The notes below the pieces were generated by a model that was not told where the DNA came from, searched no databases, and saw nothing but the letters and a program-made list of their open reading frames with translations. Below, piece after piece: positions 8,588 to 18,146 of a stretch of 64,000 nt of DNA (positions within the stretch are counted from its first letter, which is position 1; every line of letters starts with the position of its first letter). This DNA comes from Chitinophaga pollutisoli (GTDB lineage Bacteria; Bacteroidota; Bacteroidia; Chitinophagales; Chitinophagaceae), in contig NZ_CP149822.1 in NCBI RefSeq assembly GCF_038396755.1, positions 2,356,001 to 2,420,000 on the forward strand, written 5' to 3'. Position numbers and translations under genes: made by a program.

Positions 8588-10000
8588 ATGCTCAGACCCT
8601 GGAAGCTGGAAATCCAGCTCAACGATAAGTCCGGCAAAGCCGTGTACCTCCAGATCGCCGATGCGATCGTGGCCGATATTCAATCCGGCAGGCTGAAAGG
8701 CGGCACCGCCCTGCCAGGGAGCCGCGCGATGGCGCATGGCCTCGGGGTGAACAGGAACACGATCGTGGAAGCGCTCAACGTGTTGTTGAACGAAGAATGG
8801 CTGGTATCGCGCGAGCGGAAAGGCACCTTCGTGGCGGATGTGCTGCCGGTGATCCGGAAGAGCAGGCCGGTTTCGGCTTTCCCTGCGCCCGCGCCCGCAC
8901 CGCATTACCACATCAGCTTCGATGACGGCCACCCCGACAGCAAGATCGCGCCCATCGCCGAACTGGCGCGCGCCTACCGGCAAATTTTCCAGCGCAAAGC
9001 AAAATGGCAACTTATGGGCTACGGCAGTGAGCTGGGCGATTCCGGGTTCCGCCATGCGATTGTGCAGATGCTCAACCAGAAACGCGGCATGCAGGTAAAT
9101 GAACAGCAGCTTTGCATCACGCGGGGCAGCCAGATGGCCATGTACCTTACGGCTCAATGCCTGCTGGAAAAAGACAGCTGTGTGATGGTGGAAAACCCCG
9201 GCTACCAGCCCGCCTGGAAAGCCTTCCGGCATGCCGGCGCCAGGGTGCTGCCCGTGCGCGTAGACGCGGAAGGCCTCGTGATCGCCGACGTGGAAGCGCA
9301 CCTGCGGTCGGGGCAACCCATCAGAGCCCTGTACACCACGCCCCACCATCAATACCCGACCACCGTTACCCTGAGCCTGCAGAGAAGGCTGGAGCTGATC
9401 CGGTTGTCGAACCAGCACGGGTTTACCATCATCGAAGACGATTACGACAACGAATTCCATTTCGGCTACCGGCCCGTGTTGCCGCTGTCGAGTTACGGGG
9501 AGTTGAAACGTTTCGTTTACATCGGCACGATGAGCAAAGTGGTGGCCCCGGCGCTACGGATCGGCTATCTCGCCAGCAATTTACCCGGCCTCATGGAGAA
9601 AGTGAGTGACCTGCGGAAGATCATCGATGTGCAGGGCGATGCCATCATGGAGCAGGCTGTACTGCAGCTCATCAGCGACGGCACCATCAAACGCCACCTC
9701 AAAAAAGCGACGCAATATTATAAATCCCGGTGCGAAACGGCCGTGGCGCTGCTCCACAAGCACCTCCGGCACAAGGCTACCTTCTCCCCGCCCGACGGTG
9801 GTCTTGCGATCTGGATCGTACCCGTTAAGCCACCCGACTGGCGGAAAGTATCCGAAAAACTGCAGGCCCAAGGCATTCGGATCATCACACCCGATGTTTA
9901 CAGCTGCGGCAAAACGATCAACGGGTTGAGGCTGAGTTACGGCTCCGTTTCCGGGGAGCAAATGGAAGAAGGGCTCAAAGCGCTGGCGGCGCTGTTGTAA
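8588..10000 (+). CDS. MocR/PdxR-type GntR regulator with aminotransferase-like domain
   Basis: A 470-residue transcription factor made of an N-terminal GntR winged helix (about 12-80, with VNRNTIVEALNVLLNEEW and GTFVAD) and a C-terminal type I aminotransferase fold (about 110-465). PLP would bind Lys317 in the GTMSKVVAPALRIGYL segment; the IIEDDYDNEFHF motif before it is also typical. Such proteins sense PLP or an amino-acid/amine ligand. The gene faces away from the CPVC protein gene, its most likely target. It starts at the ATG of MLRPWKLEIQ, 105 nt from the neighbour's start. Confidence 0.93.
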   Translation: MLRPWKLEIQLNDKSGKAVYLQIADAIVADIQSGRLKGGTALPGSRAMAHGLGVNRNTIVEALNVLLNEEWLVSRERKGTFVADVLPVIRKSRPVSAFPAPAPAPHYHISFDDGHPDSKIAPIAELARAYRQIFQRKAKWQLMGYGSELGDSGFRHAIVQMLNQKRGMQVNEQQLCITRGSQMAMYLTAQCLLEKDSCVMVENPGYQPAWKAFRHAGARVLPVRVDAEGLVIADVEAHLRSGQPIRALYTTPHHQYPTTVTLSLQRRLELIRLSNQHGFTIIEDDYDNEFHFGYRPVLPLSSYGELKRFVYIGTMSKVVAPALRIGYLASNLPGLMEKVSDLRKIIDVQGDAIMEQAVLQLISDGTIKRHLKKATQYYKSRCETAVALLHKHLRHKATFSPPDGGLAIWIVPVKPPDWRKVSEKLQAQGIRIITPDVYSCGKTINGLRLSYGSVSGEQMEEGLKALAALL

Positions 10001-10051
10001 TCATTGCTGTCGGGTGAGAAAATACCTATTTGTGCATTTTGAAAAGTCCCA

Positions 10052-10207
10052 TTACGGAGTGCCATCTTTTACCATCCGGTCCATATTCGGCGTTTGGACG
10101 TCGGAATTACCGAGGGCGCGGATGGTATTGAAGCGTTGATCGTCGGTCAGCAATACGAGCACCTTGTATCGCTTGTCCCGCTGCGCCGTTGCGGACAGGT
10201 GCATCAT
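10052..10207 (-). pseudogene. Sulfatase gene remnant (N-terminal end only)
   Basis: A 51-codon reading frame, too short for routine ORF lists, matches the start of a secreted arylsulfatase. It shows the end of a signal-like segment, then VLVLLTDDQRFNTIRALGN and the conserved TPNMDRMVKDGT, followed by a stop. The aspartate pair in TDDQ is the first metal-binding site of sulfatases. The Cys/Ser-x-Pro-x-Arg formylglycine site and the other ~400 residues are missing, so this cannot be functional. The upstream part of the signal sequence also lacks a clean start. It occupies the otherwise empty 393-nt gap between the MocR gene and the efflux operon. Confidence 0.75.
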
Positions 10208-10339
10208 CAAAAAATACAGCCGATAAAAAACTGAAAACGGGTGTTCGCATGGGTGGAATTTAACAACAAGCTGTACAAGTCTGCCTTCACAAGGTTATAT
10301 TTTATTGGCGGTATTTCGTAACAAATTACCCCAAATAGC

Positions 10340-10373
10340 GCAGGCCCCGCAAATTGATGCGAGGCCTGCTTTT
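10340..10373 (+). terminator. Intergenic hairpin followed by T4
   Basis: GCAGGCC at 10340-10346 pairs with GGCCTGC at 10363-10369, extended by an inner CGC/GCG pair, with TTTT after it on the plus strand. It lies 24 nt past the stop of the efflux outer-membrane gene (minus strand) and 340 nt past the MocR gene, so it could end transcription from either side. Confidence 0.55.
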
Positions 10374-10393
10374 CCGGAGGTTTTTCATGCTTA

Positions 10394-11821
10394 TTATTTC
10401 CAACCGCCGCCCAGCGCGCGATACACGCCCACCAGGGCCTGCATCTGCTGCAATTGGGTTTCGATCAGCTCGAATTTCGATTCCAGCGCATCGCGCTGCG
10501 TCAGGAGCACTTCCATGTAATCCGCGCGGGCGGAGGCGAAGAGGCTGCTGGAGATGTCGATAGACTGGGTGAGCGCGTCCACCTGTTTCACCTGCAATGC
10601 GCTTCGCTTATCCAGGTTACCGATTTTCGACAGCTGGTTCACCACTTCCACATAGGCGTTCAGGATCGTGCGCTCGTATTCGTACACCGACTGGATCTGT
10701 TTCGCATTCGCGTTGTAATAGGCCGCTTTAATGGCGTTCCGGTTCACGAGCGGCGCCGCCAGGTCGCCGGCGAGCGAATACAGCAGCGACTCCGGTGTTT
10801 TAACGAGGTACGATGGATTGAAAGCCCTAAAGCCAACGCCCGCCGTAATCCCCAACGAGGGATAAAACTGCGCACGGGCCGACTTCACATCGAGCTTCGC
10901 CGCCGCCAGGTTCAATTCCGCCTGCCGGATGTCGGGTCGGTTGGCCAGCAGATCTGCCGGGATGCCGACGGCGATCTTTGCCGCGGCGCTGCCGAATAGC
11001 TGATCGTTCCGGCGGACTGGCCGCGGGTAACGGCCCGCCAGGAAATTGATCTTGTTTTCGGTTTCGGTGATGCGCTGCAGGATGTCGAAACGAAGGCTTT
11101 GCGTCCGCAGCACTTCCGCTTCAAATTTCCGCACCGCCAGCTCCGTTACCCGGGTGGCTTCCTTCTGCAATTTCACGACTTCCAGCGCATTCGTCTGGAT
11201 AGCGATATTCTGATCCACGATCTCCAGTTGCTTGTCGAGTGCGAGCAGTTCATAATACGAAGCGGCGATTTCGGCGATAAGGTTGGTCACCACGAAGTTC
11301 CGCCCTTCCACGGTAGCGAGGTACCGCGCGGCGGCGGCGTTTTTCGCATTGCGCAGCTTGTGCCAGATATCGGCTTCCCAGCTGGCGAACGCTCCCACGA
11401 GGAAGTCGCCCAGGGGTTCGGGCATTTCTTTCCCTTCCTTGATGTCCGTATTGGCATCATTGGCGCCCTGGCTGGTATAGCGGCCCACTTTTTCTGCGCC
11501 CGCGCCCACGCGGAGCCCTACGGAAGGCAGGTATTCGCCTTTCCGGGCGCGCACTTCATTCCGCGAAATCTCAATTTCCTGCAGCACGATGTTCAGTTCC
11601 TGGTTCCGCTGCAACGCCGTATCGATGAGCGATGTCAGGTCGGCGTCGGCGAAGAAATCCTTCCAGGCCACGGGAGCCGTGCTGGCGCCGGGCGTGCCAT
11701 TGAATGCGGCCGGCACGTTTTTATCCGCCTCCCTGCCCGTTAACGCGGGAATTTTGCACGCCGTGTAAGTCAGGCTGGTGGCGCCGAGCAGGATGTAAGT
11801 AAAATATCGACGTTTAAACAT
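10394..11821 (-). CDS. TolC/OprM-type efflux outer-membrane lipoprotein (NodT family)
   Basis: A 475-residue outer-membrane channel for the RND pump encoded upstream. It has a lipoprotein signal with lipobox Cys22 (SLTYTAC). Two repeated OEP halves of long coiled-coil helices follow, for example VTNLIAEIAASYYELLALDK and ANRPDIRQAELNLAAAKLDV, the latter being the hallmark of the OprM/CusC branch. The gene overlaps the 3' end of the pump gene by 8 nt, so it is the last gene of the MFP-RND-OMF operon. Length is normal for the family. Confidence 0.95.
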   Translation of the reverse strand: MFKRRYFTYILLGATSLTYTACKIPALTGREADKNVPAAFNGTPGASTAPVAWKDFFADADLTSLIDTALQRNQELNIVLQEIEISRNEVRARKGEYLPSVGLRVGAGAEKVGRYTSQGANDANTDIKEGKEMPEPLGDFLVGAFASWEADIWHKLRNAKNAAAARYLATVEGRNFVVTNLIAEIAASYYELLALDKQLEIVDQNIAIQTNALEVVKLQKEATRVTELAVRKFEAEVLRTQSLRFDILQRITETENKINFLAGRYPRPVRRNDQLFGSAAAKIAVGIPADLLANRPDIRQAELNLAAAKLDVKSARAQFYPSLGITAGVGFRAFNPSYLVKTPESLLYSLAGDLAAPLVNRNAIKAAYYNANAKQIQSVYEYERTILNAYVEVVNQLSKIGNLDKRSALQVKQVDALTQSIDISSSLFASARADYMEVLLTQRDALESKFELIETQLQQMQALVGVYRALGGGWK

Positions 11822-14800
11822 TGTGTTCTAATTCTTCTGTTAAAGGATTTTCTTCTTCGTCGCGGATCAGCTTACGTTTTTCCGCGATGCGACCGAAGAT
11901 GTAATACAGGCCGGGGATGACGAGCACCCCGCCCAGGGTCCCCAGGATCATGCCGCCGGCCGAAGCCGCGCCGATGGTCCGGTTGCCGATGGCGCCGGGG
12001 CCCGTGGCAAACACCAGCGGTATCAGCCCGGCGATAAATGCCAGCGACGTCATGAGGATCGGGCGGAAACGCACCCTTGCCCCTTCGATCGCCGCTTCCA
12101 GCACGGACATGCCCGCCCGGTGCTTCTGCACGGCGAATTCCACGATAAGCACCGCGTTCTTGCCCAGCAAGCCTACAAGCATCACCAGACCCACCTGCGC
12201 GTAAATATCGTTGGCCAGCCCCATCGCTTTTACCAGCAGGAACGCGCCGAACACGCCCGCAGGCAACGACAGCACCACCGCCAGCGGAAGAATAAAACTC
12301 TCATATTGCGCCGCCAATATCAGGTACACGAATGCCAGCACGATAAGGAAAATGTACAACGCTTCGTTGCCGCGTTCCGATTCATCTTTCGACAATCCTT
12401 CCCAATCGATATCGTACCCGCGCGGCAGGGTCTGCGCCGCCACTTCCCGGATCGCTTCAATGGCCTCGCCGCTGCTGTATCCCGCCGCGGGCTCGCCTCG
12501 GATGGCGGAAGACGTATACATATTATACCGCGTGATCTCGTTCAGCCCATGCGTTTTTCGGATGGACATGAACGCCGAATACGGCACCATTTCGTCGCGG
12601 TCGTTTTTTACATACAATTTCATCAGGTCATCCGGCAGCGCGCGGTATTCCGGCGAAGCCTGCACATACACTTTCAAGGCCGTGCCGAAACGCACAAACC
12701 CCAGCTCATACGTACTTCCGATCAAAATCGACAGGTTATCCATGGCCTTGCCGATGGAAACACCCTTCTGCATGGCGGCTTTATTATCGATCTGCAGCTC
12801 GTATTGCGGATAGTTGGCACTGAAAAACGTGAAAAGGCCTGTCAGCTCTTTCCGCTTTTCGAGCGCGGCCATGAAGTCGTCGTTCACTTTCTCCAGCTCT
12901 TTGTAATCGTCGTTGTTGGTCTTATCGAGCAGGCGCAGCGCAAAACCGCCCGCGGCGCCGTATCCCGGCACGGCAGGCGGACCGAAAAACTCGATCGTGG
13001 CGCCGGGGATCTCGTGCGCTTTTTCTTCCAGCTCTTCGATGATCTCGGTGACGTTGTGCTTGCGCTCCGACCAGTCTTTCAGGTTGATCAAACAGGTACC
13101 GGCATTGGAACCGCGCCCTTCCGTCAACACTTCATACCCCGCCAAAGCCGACACGGAACGGATCCCGTCCACTTTTTCGGCGATCTCCTGCAACTTCCGC
13201 GCGATCTCGTTGGTACGCTCGAGCGTGGAACCGGGAGGCGTCTGGATGATGGCGTATATCATCCCCTGATCTTCGTTCGGGATAAAACCGCTGGGCAGGT
13301 TTTTCGAGATACCGAAAATCCCCACGCCGCAGCCGATGAGCACGGCCCAGGTGATCACCCGCCGGTTGACGATCACGCGCAGCAACTTTTCGTACCGGCC
13401 GGTCAGTTTGCCGAATGCGCGGTTGAAACCGTCGATGAACTTGTCGACGGGGTTTTTCTTCTTCGGTTTGCCATGATTATTTTTCAGGATCATCGCACAC
13501 AACACCGGCGTGAGCGTCAGCGCCACAACGCCGGACAGTACGATGGAAGTGGCCATGGTCACGGCGAATTGCCGGTAAAAGATCCCCACCGGTCCTGACA
13601 TGAACGCCACCGGGATAAATACCGCCGCCATCACAAACGTGATCGCCACGATGGCGCCGCTGATCTCGTGCACCACTTTCACCGTGGCGGCGTAGGGCGA
13701 TAAATGCTCTTCTTCCATCTTCGCATGCACGGCTTCGATCACTACGATCGCATTATCTACCACGATGCCGATGGCTAATACCAGCGCGAACAAGGTGATG
13801 AGGTTGATCGTGAGCCCGAACATCTGCATAAAGAAAAACGCGCCCACCAGCGACACGGGCACCGCCAGAGTCGGTATGAGCGTAGAGCGCCAGTCGCCCA
13901 GGAAGATGAACACCACGATGGCCACGAGGATGAACGCCTCGCCCAGCGTGTGGATCACTTTTTCGATGGACGCGTCGAGGAAGCTGGACACGTCGTAGCT
14001 GATTTCATAATCCATCCCCGGCGGGAAGTCGGCTTTGATGGACGCCAGTTTGGCTTTGATATCCCGGATCACGTCGCTCGCGTTGCTGCCGTATGTTTGC
14101 TTGAGTACAATAGCGGCGGAGGGGTGGCCGTTAAGGTTGGAATAGATATCGTAGAATTCGCTACCAAATTCGACTTCGGCCACATCCTTGAGGTACAGCA
14201 CTTCCCCTTCCGGGTTTGCGCGGATGATCACATCCTGGTACTGTTCGGGTTTGTTGTAACGGCCCTGGTAGGTGAGCACGTATTCCAGCGCTTCTGAGCG
14301 TTTGCCGTCGCTCCGCCCGAGCCGCCCTGGCGACCCGATGATGCTTTGGGTGGAGAGCGCTTCCATCACTTCTTCGGTAGAAACGTTATAGGCGCGCATC
14401 CTGTCAGGCTTCAGCCAGATGCGCATGGCGTACTGGCGGCTACCGAGGATCTGGGCGCTGCCGATGCCTTTCACGCGGCGCAGCTCCTGCAGGATGTTGA
14501 TGTTGGCGTAGTTGTAAAGGAAGTTTTCATCGGCCTTGGGATCCTTGCTGTACACGTTCACATACATGAGCATGTTGGGCTGGAGGATGTTAACGATGAT
14601 CCCTTCGCGTTGCACGAGCTCCGGCAACCGGCTGGTCACCTGCTCGATGCGGTTCTTGACGTTTACCACGGCCTGATTGGGATCCGTCCCGAGTTCGAAC
14701 ACTACCTGTATGTTGGCTTCACCGGCGCTCACGGCGTCGGAAGTCATGTATTTCATCCCCGGAACGCCGTTCACGGCTTTCTCCATGGGGATGAGCACCG

Positions 14801-14978
14801 ATTGCACGAGCACGTCGGCGCTGGCGCCCGGATAGGCCACGCTCACGATCACGCGCGGAGGCGCAATCGAGGGGAATTGCGAGGTGGGCAGTGAAAAGAT
14901 GGCCAGTACTCCCAGAAAGAGAATGAATATGGAGATGACGATCGCGAAGACCGGCCGTTTCATGAATATATTGAACAT
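11814..14978 (-). CDS. RND multidrug efflux transporter, AcrB/HAE1 family
   Basis: A 1,054-residue proton-driven inner-membrane pump with twelve predicted transmembrane helices in the AcrB layout and two large periplasmic loops. Visible landmarks are FPSIAPPRVIVSVAYPGAS near the N-terminus, the TM4 motif LAIGIVVDNAIVVIE, GFIPNEDQG in the second porter region and GLLGKNAVLIVEFA in TM10 (equivalent of AcrB Lys940). In TM4 the usual Asp-Asp pair reads Asp-Asn, so only the first aspartate is kept. Substrates cannot be told from sequence. It lies 28 nt after the membrane-fusion gene and overlaps the channel gene. Confidence 0.97.
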   Translation of the reverse strand: MFNIFMKRPVFAIVISIFILFLGVLAIFSLPTSQFPSIAPPRVIVSVAYPGASADVLVQSVLIPMEKAVNGVPGMKYMTSDAVSAGEANIQVVFELGTDPNQAVVNVKNRIEQVTSRLPELVQREGIIVNILQPNMLMYVNVYSKDPKADENFLYNYANINILQELRRVKGIGSAQILGSRQYAMRIWLKPDRMRAYNVSTEEVMEALSTQSIIGSPGRLGRSDGKRSEALEYVLTYQGRYNKPEQYQDVIIRANPEGEVLYLKDVAEVEFGSEFYDIYSNLNGHPSAAIVLKQTYGSNASDVIRDIKAKLASIKADFPPGMDYEISYDVSSFLDASIEKVIHTLGEAFILVAIVVFIFLGDWRSTLIPTLAVPVSLVGAFFFMQMFGLTINLITLFALVLAIGIVVDNAIVVIEAVHAKMEEEHLSPYAATVKVVHEISGAIVAITFVMAAVFIPVAFMSGPVGIFYRQFAVTMATSIVLSGVVALTLTPVLCAMILKNNHGKPKKKNPVDKFIDGFNRAFGKLTGRYEKLLRVIVNRRVITWAVLIGCGVGIFGISKNLPSGFIPNEDQGMIYAIIQTPPGSTLERTNEIARKLQEIAEKVDGIRSVSALAGYEVLTEGRGSNAGTCLINLKDWSERKHNVTEIIEELEEKAHEIPGATIEFFGPPAVPGYGAAGGFALRLLDKTNNDDYKELEKVNDDFMAALEKRKELTGLFTFFSANYPQYELQIDNKAAMQKGVSIGKAMDNLSILIGSTYELGFVRFGTALKVYVQASPEYRALPDDLMKLYVKNDRDEMVPYSAFMSIRKTHGLNEITRYNMYTSSAIRGEPAAGYSSGEAIEAIREVAAQTLPRGYDIDWEGLSKDESERGNEALYIFLIVLAFVYLILAAQYESFILPLAVVLSLPAGVFGAFLLVKAMGLANDIYAQVGLVMLVGLLGKNAVLIVEFAVQKHRAGMSVLEAAIEGARVRFRPILMTSLAFIAGLIPLVFATGPGAIGNRTIGAASAGGMILGTLGGVLVIPGLYYIFGRIAEKRKLIRDEEENPLTEELEHNV

Positions 14979-15006
14979 TCGATTGGCTGTTTAATGAGTT
15001 GGTGTA

Positions 15007-16089
15007 TTATTCAGACGGCAGTACCAGCTGCGAAATGACGGAGCGGGGATTTTCGAAGTCGAACGCGATTTTATCGTTGTTCTTCACCTTGCGCAATCCT
15101 TCCAGCAGGATTTTCTCATCCCCCTTCAACCCCTCTTTCACCACAAAAAGATCGGGCATTTCGGCGCCGATGGTCACCGGGCGGAGCTGCACCGTATTGT
15201 TTTTGTCCACCACATATACATATTTGCGGTCCATGATCTCCAGCGTAGCCTTCTGCGGGATGATCACCGCGTTTTTCATTTGTTCGCGCACGAGGATGGA
15301 ACCGGTTTCGCCGTGTCGGAGGAGCCCTTCGCTGTTCGGGAAAGTAGCCCTGAACGCGATGTTGCCCGTTTCATTGTTGAATTCCGCCTCTATGGTTTCC
15401 ACCACGCCGGGATACTTGAATTCTTCTTTGTTGGCCATGCGCAGGTGTACGTTGATTTTTTCCTTCGGCTTGATGGCGGACGCATAATCCAGGTACTCCG
15501 CTTCCGATACATTAAAATACACCCACATGCGGCTGTTGTCGGAAAGACTGGTCAGCAGGTCGCCTTCTTCGACAAGGCTGCCGAGTTTGAGATGCAGGTG
15601 ATTGATGATGCCGTCGAACGGTGCGCGGATCTCCGTGAAAGCGAGATGAACCTGGGCGAGGGCGAGCTCGGCTTTGGCTTTCTTCAGTTTGGCGTTGGCC
15701 ATGGCCAGTTCGTTTTTCGACACCACGTTTTTATCCGCCAGCGACTTCGTATTCTGCACTTCGATTTCCGCGGCCTGGGCTTCGGCTTCCGCCTTGAGCA
15801 ATTCGGCTTCGTAGAGCTTCGGCATGATGCGGAACAGGAGCTGGCCGGCTTTCACATGTTGTCCCTCGTCGACCAGGACATCCTGCAGGTACCCCTTTTC
15901 CTGGGCCCTCACTTCGATATTACGGATGGATTTGATCTGGCAAACATATTCGCGGGTGATGGTAGTGTCTGCCGTGAGCGGGCTCGTCACCAGCAGTTTG
16001 GACGCCGCTTCGTGATGTTCTTCTTTCGGATGGCAGCCGGTATGGCACAGGAGGGCACACAAGCCCGATAAAACGAGGATTTGTTTCAT
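15007..16089 (-). CDS. RND efflux periplasmic adaptor (membrane fusion protein), lipoprotein
   Basis: A 360-residue periplasmic adaptor linking the RND pump to the TolC-like channel. I start it at the ATG of MKQILVLSG, because this gives a clean lipoprotein signal with lipobox Cys19 (LCHTGC); a longer in-frame start adds a non-signal extension. Domains run in the usual order: barrel-sandwich half (about 55-90, GYLQDVLVDEGQHVKAGQLL), alpha-hairpin (about 90-160), second lipoyl half (IRAPFDGIINHLHLKLGS), beta-barrel and membrane-proximal domain. First structural gene of the pump operon. Confidence 0.95.
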   Translation of the reverse strand: MKQILVLSGLCALLCHTGCHPKEEHHEAASKLLVTSPLTADTTITREYVCQIKSIRNIEVRAQEKGYLQDVLVDEGQHVKAGQLLFRIMPKLYEAELLKAEAEAQAAEIEVQNTKSLADKNVVSKNELAMANAKLKKAKAELALAQVHLAFTEIRAPFDGIINHLHLKLGSLVEEGDLLTSLSDNSRMWVYFNVSEAEYLDYASAIKPKEKINVHLRMANKEEFKYPGVVETIEAEFNNETGNIAFRATFPNSEGLLRHGETGSILVREQMKNAVIIPQKATLEIMDRKYVYVVDKNNTVQLRPVTIGAEMPDLFVVKEGLKGDEKILLEGLRKVKNNDKIAFDFENPRSVISQLVLPSE

Positions 16090-16230
16090 ATGGAGTTTGA
16101 ATCTGAAAACAGTTTTATTGAAGAAATGCTTCCCCGCAGGCATATGGAATGCCTGTCCGCGAATGGTCGCAGATGGAAGATGATGCAGGCCTCATCGGCT
16201 GTAACCAACCGTGGGGCGGGCGTTCCGGGT

Positions 16231-16641
16231 TCAAATCCGGATCACGCGCTGCACGATAAATTGGGCAGGAGACGCGTAGGAAAAATGTGGACAGAATGGG
16301 AGCGGTTCTTCTGGGTGAACGGCGGTGAGGCGGTTGGCGTCGGCAAAGAAGGAGGTCAGGATCAACCGGAAAAGGAGATGTTGTTTCCGGAAGGATTGTG
16401 TGTCTTCATCCTCCTGCGCTTCGAGGCCCTTTACTTTTTCGTAAGCCTCCCGGGCGTCTGGCGGCGTGGGGTTGCGGAACTGGTCTTCGTCGCAGTGTGT
16501 GTTGTCTGGAAATTCGTTGGCGGTGAGGTTGAGGAAATATTTTCCGGGGGAAAAACTGGCGGATTGATGGCATGTATGCGAATATCCTCCCAACAGGAGG
16601 ATATATACCGATAGCATTAATCCGATCAACAAGCGTGTCAT
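16231..16641 (-). CDS. Small secreted protein of unknown function upstream of the RND operon
   Basis: A 136-residue protein with an N-terminal hydrophobic signal (about 1-20, LIGLMLSVYILLLGG) followed by a soluble, histidine- and cysteine-containing region and a C-terminal SPAQFIVQRVIRI. It has the same orientation as the efflux operon, 141 nt before the adaptor gene, with no terminator between. Cotranscription and a periplasmic accessory role are therefore plausible but unproven. I do not recognise a named family. Nothing in it resembles a regulator. Confidence 0.6.
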   Translation of the reverse strand: MTRLLIGLMLSVYILLLGGYSHTCHQSASFSPGKYFLNLTANEFPDNTHCDEDQFRNPTPPDAREAYEKVKGLEAQEDEDTQSFRKQHLLFRLILTSFFADANRLTAVHPEEPLPFCPHFSYASPAQFIVQRVIRI

Positions 16642-16858
16642 TTAGACTATTTAATTGTCGTGCCCGTTTTGCATGCCGGCGACGGCATTCCGATGAACGG
16701 GTGTAAAATTAAATGGATTACCGGCAAACTGCAAACCTCACCTCAAAAAAGAGGATTAATTTTTCCTTAAAAAGACCTTAAAAAACACATTTACATTATT
16801 TTCATGCGATTACATAATTCCAGGAACATTGCCGTATTTTTAAGCAAAACCCGGATTC

Positions 16859-18085
16859 ATGCGCTTGTTTTCCCTGCTGCTCTCATCTATGGCCGTTTGG
16901 GCCGGCCCTTTGAAAGCTGCCACGTTGCACACGGGCTACGGGCAGCGTTATCCTACGCTGGCGGCAGCTGCCGCGGCAGCGGTTCCTGGAGATTCCATCC
17001 TGATTTACCCGGGCAATTATCCAGGCGATGTTTCGCTGGATGGATTGCAGGGCGCTCCCGGCCGGTGGATCTACATTTGCGCCGCGGACCCAGGTGCGGT
17101 GGTGTTTCAGGGTGGTGAAACCGCCTGGAGCGGCAGCGCCAATGCCTATCTGCATATATATGGAATGGTCTTCGAAAAGCAAACCGGCAACGGCCTTAAT
17201 TTCGACGATGGCAACAACGCATCTTCCCCCGCGCACCACCTTGTTTTCGAGCAGTGCATTTTCCGGGACATGGCCGCAGCCGGCAATAACGATCTCCTCA
17301 AACTCTCCGGCGCCAGCGACTTCACTGTAATGCACTGTACTTTCCTGAACGGAGCGGCCGGCGGCAGCGGTATCGACATGGTGGGTTGCCATAACGGCTC
17401 CGTGTTCCAGTGCCGGTTCGAAAACCTCGGCGCCAACGGCGTGCAGATGAAAGGCGGCAGCGCAGACATCCGGGTGGAAGCCTGCCACTTTAAAAACGCC
17501 GGGAGCCGCGCCGTCAACCTCGGCGGCAGCACGGGCACAGCATACTTCCGGCCGGCAAACGCCACCTGGGAAGCAGCCCGTCTTACGGTGTGTGCCAACG
17601 TCTTCACCGAATCCGACGTACCGGTGGCCTTCGTCGGCTGTACCGAATCCACCGTCGTCAACAATACCATTTACAAACCCGCCCGCTGGGCCATCCGCAT
17701 CCTGCAGGAAAACAAGGATACCGTTCGTTTCGCCAAATGCGGCGGCAACACTTTCCGGAACAACATTGTGTACACGGACGGCCGGCTGCGCGCCGCTTGC
17801 AGCGTTGGCCCCGGTACTGCTGCGGAGACATTCACCTTTTCCCACAACCTTTGGTTCCACACTGGCGATCCCGGATGGGAAGGGCCACAACTGCCGGCCC
17901 AGGAAAACGGGAGCGTCACCGGGAAAGACCCGCTCTTCCCGGATGCGGAACAGGGAAATTTCGCTATTCCGCCGGATAGCCCCGCCGCGGGAGCGGGGTT
18001 CCCGGCTACCGCGGCCGACCGCGACCATGCCCGTACCCGTTTCCGGTCGCCGCGGTCGATCGGTGCATTTGAAGTAAAAGAATGA
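16859..18085 (+). CDS. Secreted right-handed parallel beta-helix protein
   Basis: A 408-residue exported protein with a signal peptide (about 1-20, ending LKAA) and the repeat pattern of a parallel beta-helix. The typical opening is GYGQRYPTLAAAAAAAVPGD then YPGNYPGDVSL, followed by rungs such as LVFEQCIF, FTVMHCTFLNG, NGVQMKGGSADIRVEACHF and NNIVYTDG. It ends with an SPRSIGAFEV motif often seen at the end of such secreted proteins. The fold is shared by pectate lyases, alginate epimerases and many structural proteins. No catalytic set is certain, so the substrate is not assigned. It stands alone, with no PUL genes beside it. Confidence 0.85.
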   Translation: MRLFSLLLSSMAVWAGPLKAATLHTGYGQRYPTLAAAAAAAVPGDSILIYPGNYPGDVSLDGLQGAPGRWIYICAADPGAVVFQGGETAWSGSANAYLHIYGMVFEKQTGNGLNFDDGNNASSPAHHLVFEQCIFRDMAAAGNNDLLKLSGASDFTVMHCTFLNGAAGGSGIDMVGCHNGSVFQCRFENLGANGVQMKGGSADIRVEACHFKNAGSRAVNLGGSTGTAYFRPANATWEAARLTVCANVFTESDVPVAFVGCTESTVVNNTIYKPARWAIRILQENKDTVRFAKCGGNTFRNNIVYTDGRLRAACSVGPGTAAETFTFSHNLWFHTGDPGWEGPQLPAQENGSVTGKDPLFPDAEQGNFAIPPDSPAAGAGFPATAADRDHARTRFRSPRSIGAFEVKE

Positions 18086-18146
18086 TGGCGGCGCCTTTTT
18101 TCAAACAGAATCTTATTAACTTCGGCGCAATAAGAAACGCTATATT

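Noticed and set aside
12120..13598. 492-codon frame antisense to the RND pump gene
   Set aside because: His/Gln/Arg-rich shadow translation; the sense strand is a complete pump.
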